64,000 nucleotides of DNA from Enoplolaimus lenunculus (taxonomy: Eukaryota; Nematoda; Enoplea; Enoplida; Thoracostomopsidae), in the NCBI GenBank assembly GCA_030248215.1, contig JASANG010001886.1:62001-126000 (forward strand), in the 5' to 3' direction. Under the pieces are notes generated by a model that was not told where the DNA came from, made no database searches, and worked only from the letters and a program-made list of their open reading frames with translations. Made by a program: the position numbers and the translations under genes. How positions within the stretch are numbered: position 1 is the first letter of the stretch; each line of letters opens with the position of its first letter. Positions 13,193 to 24,602 of this stretch are shown here, one piece after another.

Positions 13193-16100
13193 AAATAAAA
13201 TCAAAACTGCTGACAACACCAACGCAGATGACCGCACTTTAATGGTTTTACGATTTGCAACACGCGGTATTCATCATACATTATCTCATGCCCTGCCGTC
13301 GGCAGATTCGTTTGACTACGTGAGTATTTACATGTTGTAGTTGGTATTAAAGATACGGGGACTCGGGTTGCGTGTTCGCTTAATACCGTTTTTTCGTAGG
13401 AAGGATTTTAAGCATAGATGAACAATGAAAAATCATTTCGTAAAGTTTCGCTAACTTCAAACAAATTGTTTTTGTCGTAGGCAATAGTTGCTGCTTTAAA
13501 TAAAATCACGTCGAAAATATAGGCAAAAAGCTAAGAGACAATGGACGATTATCCTGTTTGAACACAGCGCTGATCGCTCTGTCTTCGATGTGATATTTAC
13601 TACAGTCACGAAGGTGCAACACGCAGGTTTACTACTCGGCATTAATATTCAATTCTATCAAGATTGGATGATCACTCTTTATAACAAGAGTGTGCAACTG
13701 GCTACATTCTGTGTATTAAACAATGTACCCGGCACACGTTGGGTTTTTGGCCTCCCCCTGTTTAGGGGGCTCTTTATGCAGTTTTATATCGTAGTAAAGG
13801 AGGAAATTGTAACCCCCGTTGTTTAAGTGGGTAGGTGTACTGAAGCATACTGTTAATCTCTTGCTTAAATCCCCCCCCCCCCGAGTGAGGGAGGAGGGTT
13901 CGAACAAAAATGCAACGCGTGCTGGTACATTCTTTAACACACAGAATGTACCCAGTGGCTCACTCTTGTTACAAAGAGTGATCATCCACTCTTGATTCTA
14001 TTAAGTTAATCAGTACCATATAAGAGCGTTTCACGAAAATTTTGCTCCAAGTCTACATTTATTAATATTTCATTTGTTTCAGATATCAAACGCATTTTTG
14101 CCGGATGGCAAACAAAAATACGGCTACATTACACACGGCCGACCAGAAGGTTTGGTGAAAATCAGAATGGCTGATACATTCTCAATGGGGCGGATTGATT
14201 TGGCTGATCATAATTGTCAGCCTGTCTCACTTGAATTTGTCACACATCGTAAGTTGTATGGTTTCTGCGCACAGGGAACAGATCAAACGATAAGAGCTTA
14301 GGTTATGCAGCGTCGACATCAGTCTCGCCTTTTCTGATCTAAAACTTTTCGCTCGTTCTGCGCAATTTTTAGTCTTCATTAATGTTTTGACATACAAGGC
14401 CGTAACAGTAGTATAGACATAGTTTAGGCCTATTCTAAGCCTGTTACAATAAAGCTTACACTAAAATGTAAGCCTTAACTTAAGCCTAAGGAAAAAAATT
14501 AGTCTGAAGCTTAAGCTTACTCTATTGCTGTCCCGCATGAAAATGTACTGTCCCTGAACTTTACATGAGCCTTAAAATGTAAGGCAGTTTGAGCAACGAA
14601 ACTCGGATCACTGGTAGCCATCAATTAAATACAACAAACGCATTAAGTTTTTAATTTTTTCATTGGCTAAATCGTAATTTGTAGGAACCATAGCCAAATG
14701 GTGATAGGCAGTACATACATCACAGGAACACGGTAGTTTGAGAGTATGGGCACTAAATGTTTTGTTTAATTTACATTTCTGACCAAATATTTCTACTGTC
14801 AGTAAACGCTTTACGTGTTCCGTTTTAGTTTAAATCTTTTATTTATGTTTTCTTAAGATTTTTATACATTTTAGTGATTTTTTTAAGTTACTATTTTCAA
14901 ATAGAATTGTAGCCACTATTTCTGGGTTCAACTGGAAATCTGCCTTCAATTCAGGCAGAAAATAGACCCAAGGTCCAGGCTCCAATAATTTTCACCTTCG
15001 GTTGTACTCCTGAACTGTTGCAATGCTTGCATTTGAAACCATATTTTTACAAGTCTCTAGCAGTGTTTACGAATTCGATATAAATGATATTTTTAATTAT
15101 ATTTTTATGTCTTAAATTTAAGTACAAAAATTTTAATTTTAAAATGTTTCAGACGGAATCGTAGCCATTGAATGCCACAATACGTCCAGCGGTGCCGCGA
15201 ACGGTTTGGCGATTATGGACTATTTGAGCGACCGCATTCTTGCGACATATCCGGATATATCCGGAACTCCGATGTGGACGGTCCACGACCCGGAACGACT
15301 TATAGTCGCACAGCTTAATGTTGGTCGGCTTCTTGTTTACAAAATCAACAAAACCGGTATGCAATTATTGATCTTTTTGGAAGGGCCCATATTCTCAAAT
15401 GCGTATAACAGCTATCACCAGCTTAGCGATAACGTTTCAAACTGACAAATTACTGCAGTGGCAAAATCCTTAAATTTGTACACGACAAAGTACAAATCAA
15501 AAACGAGTGCATAATAATTTAGATACAAAATATTTCTTAGTTGTGATATTGAAAGTCTTTTTGCCAGCTGGTGTTAGGTGCTATACACATTTGAAAATAT
15601 GAGTGTATTGCGTAGCCGGCGAATGGGACTAATTATGCGAGCTTGAGATTATTATTGCTTTAATGTTTTGTTACATTTACTTTATGGTTTCTATTGGTTT
15701 TCAATTTGTTTCAGGTTTAATCTACGAGCGTTCTGTAGACGAATTCTTGCCGTTAACGAACTTTGTGTTCCGCGCAGCGTCCGATGAACGCGGAGCGGAA
15801 TTGCTTGGATTATCAGCGGCGACAGACGGCGTCGCGCGCATGAAACTCACATCAGGAAAAGTAAACAATCGCAGTTTTACTTTTTGAATAATTTTAATGT
15901 CATTCGTCATTGTTCTGTAGGTAACGCAAACGTAAATTTTGCACAATTTTAGCAATTTTTTCGGAAAACCGGGATTATTTTCAAAAAATAAAAAAGCTGC
16001 TGTGGTTAATAATTTTTGAAAAATTTCATTTCTGATAAATTATTTGTTTTTCTGCAAAAATTCGTCCATGCAATTTATATACAGAACCGTGGGTAAGATT

Positions 16101-16517
16101 TGCGGGGTTTTTGTAAACATTCCACACACGTTTAAAATTATGGTTTAGGGTTTAAGTTTAAGCAAAGGTTTAGGTAAACGCCTAAGCTTAGACTTAGGCA
16201 TACGCAAGCCATTTCGTAAGCGTAAACATGAGCCGAGCCATAAATGTGAGGACAAATTTATATTTAGACTAATTTGTGTTTGAAAATGCTTATTTTTATT
16301 TCAGGTCGACTATCCAATTAAATTGCATGATATCGCTGGTGAACATCCACAGGCGCGATACAACCAGCATCGGTTGTTAGCGTCACGTCCTGGGCCCGGG
16401 CAACGTGTTATCATTGCAGGCCATCGTGCCATTTTCACCCTTAGCGCTGCCAATTTGACGACACTTGGTTGTGAAACTGACTCGCTTAATTCGCCGCAAA
16501 ATTTGGCTTGGCTTTAA
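4325..16517 (+). CDS. FSTL5: Follistatin-related protein 4/5-like secreted protein, 17 exons
   Basis: Exons: 4325-4381, 4858-4933, 5580-5763, 6146-6504, 7266-7370, 7723-7929, 8438-8610, 9160-9280, 9777-9911, 10488-10643, 11135-11279, 12145-12256, 13071-13319, 14083-14248, 15153-15356, 15715-15860, 16305-16517. All junctions are GT-AG with matching phases, giving 2808 nt and 935 aa, against roughly 840-850 aa for vertebrate FSTL4/5. In order: signal peptide (about 1-17); Kazal/follistatin domain (about 47-112, with CASDGRIYPNHCELH); a Thr/Gln/Asn-rich linker (about 113-226); an EF-hand pair (about 261-330) with loops DSNGDGRVNADE and DSDLDSELSEDE; Ig1 (about 333-428); Ig2 (about 429-515, ending DTGTYTCIARNHIG); and a propeller-like C-terminal region (about 525-935) with a poly-Asn run near 637-651. 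The domain order is diagnostic of FSTL4/5; which of the two it matches is not resolved. It is presumably secreted. Oddities are the long linker, a possible missed micro-exon in Ig2, and a MITE at the exon 5 donor. Confidence 0.9.
7371..7490. repeat. Partial TACTGTAGTGACCC-family MITE at the exon 5 splice donor
   Basis: Immediately after exon 5 of the FSTL4/5-like gene the intron starts G|GTATTGTAGTGAACCGAAT. The TATTGTAGTGAACC part is the family's terminal repeat, followed by AATAAGAGGGG and the GTATTCCTAATTCGTGTCAG-type interior. The element therefore abuts the splice donor. No matching right end is evident nearby, so it looks truncated. Confidence 0.55.
9970..10006 (+). other. Candidate micro-exon in Ig2 of the FSTL4/5-like gene
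   Basis: An acceptor (ATTTTGCAG) and a donor (CG|GTAACC) flank 37 nt. In the phase set by exon 9 these encode VTNGEQLKFAIL. Ig2 as spliced from exon 9 to exon 10 lacks about a dozen residues that normally lie between the Trp-containing C strand and the E strand. This peptide fills that gap in both position and character. Its length is 3n+1, so as sequenced it would break the frame into exon 10 by one base. Either it is skipped or a base is wrong in the assembly. Confidence 0.4.
11356..11572. repeat. Fold-back MITE built on GAGTCAAATTGACTC
   Basis: The whole 217-bp element is nearly self-complementary. The left half starts GTGATGAGTCAAACTGACTC and the right half ends GAGTCAATCCGACTCACC; GTGTAGTC-type motifs mirror each other in the middle. 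A second copy lies at 27,482-27,699 in gene A, with its mirror at 57,263-57,480. It lies in intron 11 of the FSTL4/5-like gene and has no coding capacity. Confidence 0.7.
11984..12051. repeat. TA-rich microsatellite
   Basis: An imperfect run of AT dinucleotides (ATATATAATTATATA and similar) in intron 11 of the FSTL4/5-like gene. Confidence 0.8.
13150..13190 (+). repeat. AAT trinucleotide repeat encoding poly-Asn
   Basis: AAC/AAT codons run in frame inside exon 13 of the FSTL4/5-like gene and encode a tract of about 15 Asn in the propeller-like region, between TVWVEV and the NADDRTLMVLRF strand. Its position suggests a surface loop between blades. It is probably polymorphic in length. Confidence 0.85.
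13651..14003. repeat. Long-TIR fold-back element (GAGTGGATGATCACTC family)
   Basis: The left arm (TCTATCAAGATTGGATGATC, then an ACATTCTGTGTATTAAA motif and TGTACCCGGCACACGTTG) is mirrored by the right arm (GCAACGCGTGCTGGTACATT, then ACACAGAATGTACCC and GATCATCCACTCTTGATTC). The arms are over 100 bp each, around a short core with C and G homopolymers. Related copies or fragments occur at 18,420-18,500, 19,140-19,230, 26,115-26,240 and 31,738-32,431. It lies in intron 13 of the FSTL4/5-like gene. Confidence 0.65.
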
Positions 16518-19287
16518 AGAGTAAAATGTTTTATGACAACAGATATTTTTGTCCAATTTTTACCGTTTTACTTGATATCACAGCCCATCTAAAGGCACCC
16601 AAGCCGTGGCCAAACAACGAGGGATAAACATCAAACATTTGCATTAAGATTTATTACTCAATATTTAGTTTGGTTTTTTGGCCGCTTGGCTCGCATGCTT
16701 TTTTCTAATTATATATTGCACGGCGTTCCCCATTTGATATTTCTGGAACTGCTACTGAAAGGTGCCACAAGTCAAACAAAACTTACATATTTGATTTGGT
16801 TAAGTTAGCCAATTGGCCAACGTTACTCAGATGTCATTTTTCAGCAACAAATTTTAAGACAACCTGGTGTTAGTAATATTCTGCTAAAGATCAGTGCTCT
16901 CTGTTGTTTGTTAACAACTGGCACCAATAATAGATTTTTAGCCAATTAAACGTGCTACAACTGTCAGATTCAAAATATGCGTAGTCGTATGACAAATCAA
17001 TTTCATGAAATAATTAATATTTCGAACTACTGGCAATAGCTGTCGTATGAATTTGAGAATATGGTCATAGATCACAAATGCTTGAAACTAAGCAAATAAC
17101 TAAAATCACTGCTTTGAATCAATTGTTAATTTAAAATTTTACTAAAATTGAAACTGCAAAAACTTGCTCGTGTGACTATGGTTAATTTCGATTTAAGCGA
17201 GAAATATCTTCATTTGTTTTTTTAGCTTTAATCCTTATTTTAATTTTATGTATTGCTTATTGTGTTGCTTATTGTTGGATTTTTTTAAAATGTTTTATAT
17301 CGAATTTGTTCTTAGTTTTCAAAATTTATTCCTAAAATAGTGTTAGTATCAAGAGAATGTTTGTTGATTGCAACCCTAAAAACCGATTTATCTGTATCAG
17401 TATCGTAAAATTAAGACATCAGCATGGTTATCGACTGAACGCTTATTGCCGTAATGTTTACCGACGCCAATAAAGTAAAAACACATTTGGGCTTTACGCC
17501 CTTGTAAACATCATCAGTGGAACGTTTTGCTGTGGGACTGCAATAGAGTAAGCTTAAAGTTTAGACTTGCTTAGGCATTCATTGGCCGCGCTTGAAGGTT
17601 TAATTTAAAGGAAAACGTAATGATTTTGTGTTCTGTTGTGTTATACATGTATGATTACTTGCATATTTGATTTTAAAATTTGTCGTATTTTACACATAAT
17701 TATTTGCCAATTAAATTTTTGCGCCATTTCATATTGTGCTCTGGTATCAGGTGCGAAAGTACGAAGATTTGTAGGGATTCGTTGATGCGGACACCCGAAA
17801 TATTGATGTAGGATTTGGAAACCCCTAAAAATTAGGCAAATAGAATTTTTCAAAAGTAAAATATGATTTGCATTTAGTATCTTGACCATGGATGGCTGTG
17901 TTTGTTATTTAAACCTTTATAAGTGAAACTATGCCGGCATTGCTGATTTGCAGTCAGGCGTCAGAAGCGCGTGGAGCCTATTAATGGTATTAACCCCTTC
18001 TCACATTGAGTTGCCTATAGGCAACTCAGCGCAGTGTATATACGTTAAATAACATATATCGCACCGTGTTTAACAATTGCAACACGTATACATTGTACTA
18101 AATCACCACAAGACGTGAGAGCACCCTCGGGCTCGAGCGTCAAGCTCCTATAGCTGAATGATGATGGTATACGCCTCCCACTCCAGTCACTGGAGTTTGA
18201 GTCCTAGCATAATAGTAGGTCTCAGGGGAAATAGAAAATATTCATGTGAGAAAGGGTTAATATGATTGTGTTTTAAATTCATGAACAAATATTTATTTTT
18301 TCAAAGTTGAAACCGTTATTGTCACAATATTGAACAATTTTAAAAAATTTATGGTTCATAATTTAGTTGTTTCAACTCTCATTCTTAAGATCAATTCAAC
18401 CGAAAGTGCATTATGCAAGACCGTCATTCATTTCTACACAGAATGTATCCAGTTGCACACTCTTGTTGAAATATGCATCATCCACTCATGGTTACACTAA
18501 GAATGTATAATCACTTATTGACTAGGCATTTCGAGTCCCAATGAATGGAAGTTCGTATCTTTACATAGAATCCGTCAGTGTGTAGCGTTTGTACCGTCTA
18601 GAGGAGTAAAACAAATATCAACCGCCCATCTTAGACAGGTTGGTACAGTATCCAGGTTGGAACGTTCTGTGTTGGAAACGACGTAACCAGCAGCGTTGCG
18701 TTTTTCGTCTACTTTTTCCTTTTTTTTTTGGGGGGGGGGGGGGGGGTGAAACTTTCACAAACGATGAAAATACGAAGCATATAGTGGAGAAAAATCCTTT
18801 CTAAATATACTTAACAAATGTGGTTTCCGTCACAGTTTTAGAGAGTTATGCTTGTGACATCGACCCCCTTAAAAATAAGCGAGGTACTGTAGTGACTCGA
18901 ATACTGTAGTGACCCAAATAAGAGGGGGGACTAATATTTATTTGGCCTCTCCAGAGGATACTTCCCTGTTATTCGGTTACGGACTGTTATTTGGAGCAAA
19001 TATATAATCTGTTAATGACTTCGAAAGTAGCATTGAACGGATATTTAAAATTCCGATATAAAAATAATACATTAGTTGCTGTTTTATAATCTAATTTTTG
19101 ACGGTGCAAGCAACATCTACTCACGCTGAAATTAAGAGGATGGGTTCGGGCAGAAATGCAACGCATGCTGGTACATTTTCTAACACCCGAGAGCGCAAAA
19201 GTTGCGCACTCTTGTACATACGCTCATAATGGAGTTTTGCTCTTGCTAACTGTACGTATGTTATATTTCCGATTACTATAGACAGTC
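16518..19287. other. Intergenic stretch between convergent genes
   Basis: This separates the 3' end of the FSTL4/5-like gene from the 3' end of the minus-strand gene C. It contains a TTAA-flanked MITE at 17,990-18,260, fragments of the GAGTGGATGATC family at about 18,420-18,500 and 19,140-19,230, a poly-T/poly-G run at 18,721-18,747, and TACTGTAGTGACCC fragments at 18,890-19,010. One minus-strand open frame at 17,641-17,868 follows a good acceptor (CCTAATTTTTAG) and could be a terminal exon of gene C, but its phase cannot be tied in. Confidence 0.5.
17990..18260 (+). mobile_element. piggyBac-type MITE (TTAA-flanked) with Pol III-like boxes
   Basis: TTAA is followed by CCCCTTCTCACATTGAG at one end, and CATGTGAGAAAGGG is followed by TTAA at the other. 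This gives inverted termini of about 14 bp starting CCC and a TTAA target site, as in the piggyBac superfamily. The element is 271 bp and non-coding. Inside, TAGCTGAATGATGATGGTA and GGAGTTTGAGTCC resemble tRNA A and B boxes. Better-preserved versions occur in the copies at 40,356-40,626 and 44,419-44,686. Confidence 0.7.
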
Positions 19288-22229
19288 TTAAATTATTGTT
19301 AAATGTACAAATTTTGATTCGATTCCACATTCAGATGCAATACTTTCTGATAAGTCCTCAGTAGACAAATCAGGATAAGGAACCATGAGCGTTGCGTTGA
19401 ACGTTAGTTCAGTTGAATGAACGTAATCATTTATTCCCCGACTTTTGAAGCCTCGATCCGCCCATTCGGCTTGAATGTAACCAGATTTATTCAATTTGGC
19501 ATAGGACACAATAACCGATTCAAAATTTGCGATCGAACCGTGGGACGATGCTGTTGCTGTTTTGGATGTTGTTGTTGTTGTCGAAATTTGATAAATACGT
19601 GGCCTAAACTATCAATCTATAAGTTCCCACAAACAGTGCCTGTGACACGCTGGATCAGTGGAGACAGAATGCAAAATTCATAGTTGGTCCACCAGATGCT
19701 CTCCCGTTTATCTCCTAAATGAGTTCGAAAATATTTTACGTCTTAGGAACGATTTGGGATCTTGTTTAATGCTACAATTAAAATCAGTGTGCAAAATATT
19801 AAAAACAACAATCGTAAAGGCAGAAAAAAGCAAAAAAATTTAAAGTTTCATTTCATTTTTGAAAAAAACCAGTAAGTATATTAGCGTTGATACCATGCCC
19901 GCGATTCCCCGTCTCACAGGTCGAAGAGTGAGGCTCAGACAACATAGCCGTGGCCATGTGGCTCCATTTTTACCCCCACAGTAGTGAAATGTGGGTGGAA
20001 ACTTTTCAAGTCATTTTTGTCATTTACGAACAACATTCTAAAAACAACGTTTCAACAAGTGATGCATCCCTGAACCCGTCAATATTTAAGGGAACCATAA
20101 GCAGTCTAACAGGTTTTGCCATTGTGCACGGCTGTACACAAGACGTAAAACCACAAATTTTAATCTTATGAGCGTCAACCAGGGCGCCTCTTATTTAAAG
20201 GATCGCTATTGGGCCATCCACATTGTACTGCTCGCGCTACTGAGAAAAAATGTCCGGGTTTGAGTAAAGCCTGACGTCGTTTTAACAGACTCTATAACGA
20301 GACCGCTGCAAAGTCCGGTAGTCCCTAACAAGGACGTCGCCAACATACATAGCAACACAAACATATATACACTTTTATATTCTACTTAACATTTTACCTT
20401 TTGTCCTGACTCCCTTTGTACAGTGTTGAGACAATTAATAGTGTCTACGTATCGCATGAAATTGTACCTAACACGCAAGTTGCGGCTTCGTTTTGTAAAC
20501 AGATCCTTACCGGGTGATTAGACAAATTTTTACATTAGCGCTTGCATTATAACGTAGCTGAAACCGCTTACCCTTTTTGCAAATCGGTGTAAGTGAAGGT
20601 ACAGTTCATCTCGGGTAATTTTTCTATCGCATAAGTTATCTATAAAATATGTTTTAAACTTTATAACAACATTATTAGGTTAACCTTTTGTCACATGAAT
20701 ATTTTCTATTTCATCTCAACTGTAATTTAAAGCCATGTTTCTGTCTGAGATTCAACTCTAAAAAGAATGGTATATATTTCGCACAGCGTTCTGAAAAATA
20801 TTTTAAAACGTGCAATACATTTATTGCGGTATTTATGTATTTTTTAAAATTTCGGTTTCAGCTTGGAAAAAATGATAAAACTTACGTTGGAAACGGCTTC
20901 GTCAAGCAAATTTAAGTATTCACTGCTACTATGATCCGAGTATGCATTTATCCAATAAATATGTTCATAGATGACGTTTCCATGTACGTCATACATTGAC
21001 ATATTTAGCGGTTGGCTTGGCTGGCATTTGCCTGTAAAATATGTAAGCTTTACTCGTGCCTAAGTGTTTTATTAAACCTAAGCGCAAGCCTAAGCATGAA
21101 GGGATGAAGCGGATAATAGCATAGAAATTTGTACAATAGAAATCGTCTTAAGATGAGCGCTTGAGTTTTTGACATTTGCGTCGTTCGAGCGAGAAGGTAA
21201 GATTAATATCCACAAGCTTGTAATGCTTAAGAGTTTCGCCATAAAACTGTTCAATTTAGACTCATTATTGATGTCTTAGCTAAATTATAGTAAGATATTG
21301 CTCAGATGCAACGAGTTTTTTTAAAAACGTTTGTAACTTTATATACCACATTGTAATCTGAATCGCAGTTGTAAAAAAATGCCAATATTAATCCTACTCG
21401 AACTCTTTCCACACAAAAACTTACCTCTAATCGCACACTGGGCGAAAAAGTACAAACCAACCGCGACTCCTGCAGCGAGAAACAGCCCCAAAATCACTAG
21501 GACAACTTTAAGACATATTCGTTTGGAAGACAGTTTTTCATCAACTTCAGAGTAGTCATCAACATCCACAGGTGCGTGTCTAATCGTATACTCGATTCTG
21601 TTTTCATTATTGTTGTTTCGTAGTGTGTGCTCACGGTCAATTTCTGGTTCAGTCGAAATGCTTACAAGAGGTGGCGTTGTGATTGTGAACACTCCTGGCA
21701 ATTGTTGTTGCACTTCTGGTCGTCTTTCGGGTGACGACTCTTGTTTTTTTCTGTATACGACGGTCGGCGATGGCTCCGGCTGGAGCTGGCCTTTAGATGT
21801 GACTGCGAACCCTTCGGGCAGATGCTGTTTGACGGTTGTTTGTTCCTCGGAATGCGAGTCTTTTTTGTTTGGATCGACCAAGAGTAAATGTCGAGGTACT
21901 ACAGTTGGTGCTTCCTGCTTGGGTCGTACCTTGGCCTGCGGGAGCTGAAAATACGCAAACGGTTTTCCTGCCGTTCGTAAATCTGACGCTGCTGATTGGT
22001 GCGGTTTTTGATTGAATTCATTTAGTTCAATTTCTGTCATTGGAATTTCTTCAGATTTCAAAGTGGTTGAGCTATTCCCCGGATCACGTGGGGCGTCGAT
22101 CAGATAATTGCTTCTTGGAGTCGGTCTGGGCTGAGCAATTCGGGTAGAATCTATTTGAACTGTGGGTAGACGGAATCCTCCTGGTTTGCTAGGAACTGGA
22201 GGGCCAACTGAACGCGGTTTAGCAGACAT
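19288..22229 (-). CDS. Gene C: type II membrane protein with SEA-like ectodomain
   Basis: Exon 1 (22229-21425) encodes 268 aa. A Pro-, Ser- and Gln-rich N-terminal segment (starting MSAKPRSVGPPVPSKPGG) is probably cytoplasmic. A transmembrane helix follows at about 240-262 (VVLVILGLFLAAGVAVGLYF) with basic residues just before it. There is no signal peptide, so a type II topology is inferred. Exon 2 (21031-20886) joins in phase 1 and gives 49 aa with N-V-I-Y-E-H-I-Y-W-I-N and SSSEYLNLLDEAV, resembling the first half of a SEA domain. Exon 3 (19608-19288) is tentative: it is in phase and encodes a Thr run, then FESVIVSYAKLNKSGYIQAE like the second SEA half, then a stop. Its acceptor lacks a good pyrimidine tract, so another exon may be missing. 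The total is about 423 aa. Exons 1-2 are well supported; exon 3 and the true C-terminus are not. It converges with the FSTL4/5-like gene and recurs in the right arm. Confidence 0.6.
20681..20720. repeat. Solo terminus of the TTAA-type MITE
   Basis: GGTTAACCTTTTGTCACATG followed by AATATTTTCTATTT matches one end of the TTAA-flanked MITE seen at 17,990 and 40,356. No partner end is found, so it is a fragment lying in intron 2 of gene C. Confidence 0.45.
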
Positions 22230-22309
22230 TAAGAACCTTTTTCGAAACTTTTTAAGAAACTTAAAAATATGTGAACAAAAAAACAAAAATTGTTATATAT
22301 CACGGTGCA

Positions 22310-22820
22310 TCCGGATATCCGGCTCCGGCTCTGGCTCCGGTATTTTAACTTGCCGGATATTATTTTTAAAAAACTTCGAAAAATTTATACCATCATTTGT
22401 ATTTATGCCAAGTACCATCGGACTGACTGAGTTACTTTTACATATTTTTTCTGTCACACATGTAATGTAGGTTTTTAAACGTGATGAGCAACAATAACGC
22501 TAAAAATCAGCAGCAAATTCTGTTATTCCTAAGGTGAAGCCCATGAGCCAAGGGAATATTGCAACTGAACGCAACGCTACAAAAACATAGAATAGTATAC
22601 TTGAGTCGTTGTTAAAGTGTTAAAAATGCATCGGTGTGAGATGTTAAACTTTGTCACGTAAAATTACTTTAGGAACCTTAAGCCACGGAAGGAAAATTTG
22701 TAAGCTACGTTCTGATATCTGAATGCAGTCTAGTATTAAATTTGAATTCATTATCCGGCTCTGGCTCCGACTCCGACCGGATTCTGGATTATCCGGCTCC
22801 GGTTCCGTCAGTTTTTGGTA
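22310..22820. repeat. GC-rich CCGGCTCCGG patches upstream of gene C
   Basis: Two clusters, at about 22,310-22,345 and 22,753-22,820, consist of reiterated CCGGCTCCGG, CTGGCTCCGG and GGATATCCGG motifs. They stand out from the AT-rich surroundings and are inverted relative to each other in places. The first begins about 80 bp upstream of gene C's start codon. The mirror copies are at about 62,160-62,226 and 62,640-62,676. They could be the ends of a small element or a promoter-proximal repeat. Confidence 0.5.
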
Positions 22821-23262
22821 TCTGGTTGCACCCAGATATACATATGACGTGTTCTTGAAACATCACAAGCTAATATAAAATGCTATCAGTAGCCTGAACA
22901 ACAATTAACAACAATTAATGCTAAAATATGCGCGTCATTTTGATTAAGAAATAAAACAGTGTAACGATAATGATAGCAGACTGCAGTTCTTTTGCAATTA
23001 CCGCAGCGTTAAATAGGTTTGGTTGTAATTATACAATTCAAACTCTTGCAAAAGGGTTAACCTAACCAAATAACAGCCTAATTTCTAACGTCGGTAATTT
23101 TCGTATGTGTATATTTCGAAAACAATCAATATTTATATAATGGACATCACTGGATCCATTGCACTACTATGGTATTAGGTACGTATTGCTTTGAATACAC
23201 CAAAATTAGATGCTTTTCGCATTTCAAATAGCATTTTTTATATTGGTTGTTGTAAGTGAATA

Positions 23263-23703
23263 TACTGTAGTGACCCGAATATGAAGTGGGTCCCATTTTG
23301 AGTCCCAGTCAATATGAGTCTGTATCCCTAATAAGAGTCCGTAAACGGATAGAGTCGCTAAACCCTAATTAGAGTCCACAAATGTCAATTATCCCTAATT
23401 ATAACGCATATATGACTCCAGGATGAGATAAAGTTTAGTTCGAAACATTAAAGCGTACTTAACTTTCGAAAGTACATTCCTAAGTATAACCTAAACAACG
23501 GACATGGCAACCAATAAAATGCTGCTGAAAGCCAGTGTTGTCCAAAAGAGGGAATGGCATAAGCGATGGGTGTTAGGTCCAACTCAGAAAAGGCAGCGGA
23601 GAGCGTGTTAATAATGAGTAACAGTCCGTAACCGAATAACAGGGGGTCCATCTGGAGAGGCTAAATAAATATCAGTCCCCGTTTCATTCGGGTCAATACA
23701 GTA
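23263..23703. mobile_element. Reference copy of the TACTGTAGTGACCCGAAT MITE
   Basis: The left end is TACTGTAGTGACCCGAAT and the right end is ATTCGGGTCAATACAGTA, its near-perfect inverse. The length is 441 bp with no coding capacity. The outermost TA on each side is compatible with a TA target duplication, as in Tc1/mariner-like elements; this is inference from the ends only. The interior carries CCTAATAAGAGTCCGTAA and GTCCGTAACCGAATAACAG motifs shared with the other copies. Confidence 0.7.
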
Positions 23704-24602
23704 CAGTTTTTTAGTATCTGTCAAAACGGTATTTTAGCATCAATATATAGGCGTATTTTTCAAAGTACGAAAAGTGTTTTGCGTTTTTGACACGAGTCAT
23801 TACTATGCAATACCGTTAACATTTAAATTTGCTTCTGCGAGTAAATAAAAAATTATGATCTACGGATAAGATGTGTAATCCAAAAACATGCTAATATCTT
23901 CTAGCAAGGTCATGCTTTAAAGGCCGTGAATACGAAATTGCGGTTTTGTAACATTATCGCCAACTCGCTGCATGCGTCAGTTGAAATTTTAGGCCGCATC
24001 ATGTTAACATTGATACTGTGGTGCCGGCTTAGCGCTAGGGTTAGTTTCATGAATTGAGGATCTGCCCTCTAAGCACTTAAACTGATATTATAGCTTAACT
24101 AAAATTGAATATGAGTTTTAGTAAAACTTAATTGGTTCGCCGGACAATTTGAAGTTTAAACTAACATTGAAGTTTTAAGCGACTTTAAACGTAAACTAAT
24201 TTTTGGTTTGGCATAAATGCTGTTCAGATACTATGAAGTTTTTAGAATTCGTTTACTTTAGATTAAACTTGAAAAATATGCCACGTTTTCAATGAGATTA
24301 AGTGCAACCTACCAGTTAATTTTGTCAATCTTGAAAGTTTGTCACTCACACGTTACCATACGTGCACTCGGCACACAAAGTGTCCCCTCCCAAAAGAAAT
24401 TCAACAGCTTGTCCGGCTTATGTTATGTCGAAACCCTTCATTTTCCAACAGTATCACCGCCATTCGCGGACATCATAGAGTTTCACGGAAACTCTATCCG
24501 GACAAAACTGTTTTGCAGTGACACTGTCTAGGACATTGAAATGTTTGAAAAACTGTAGTGGACAATATTTTTATATGATAGACACACAGGGACGCCTTAG
24601 TG

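Noticed and set aside
18180-18235. Functional tRNA gene in the TTAA-type MITE
   Set aside because: A- and B-box-like motifs are present, but I could not form acceptor and anticodon stems, and the sequence is part of a dispersed element.
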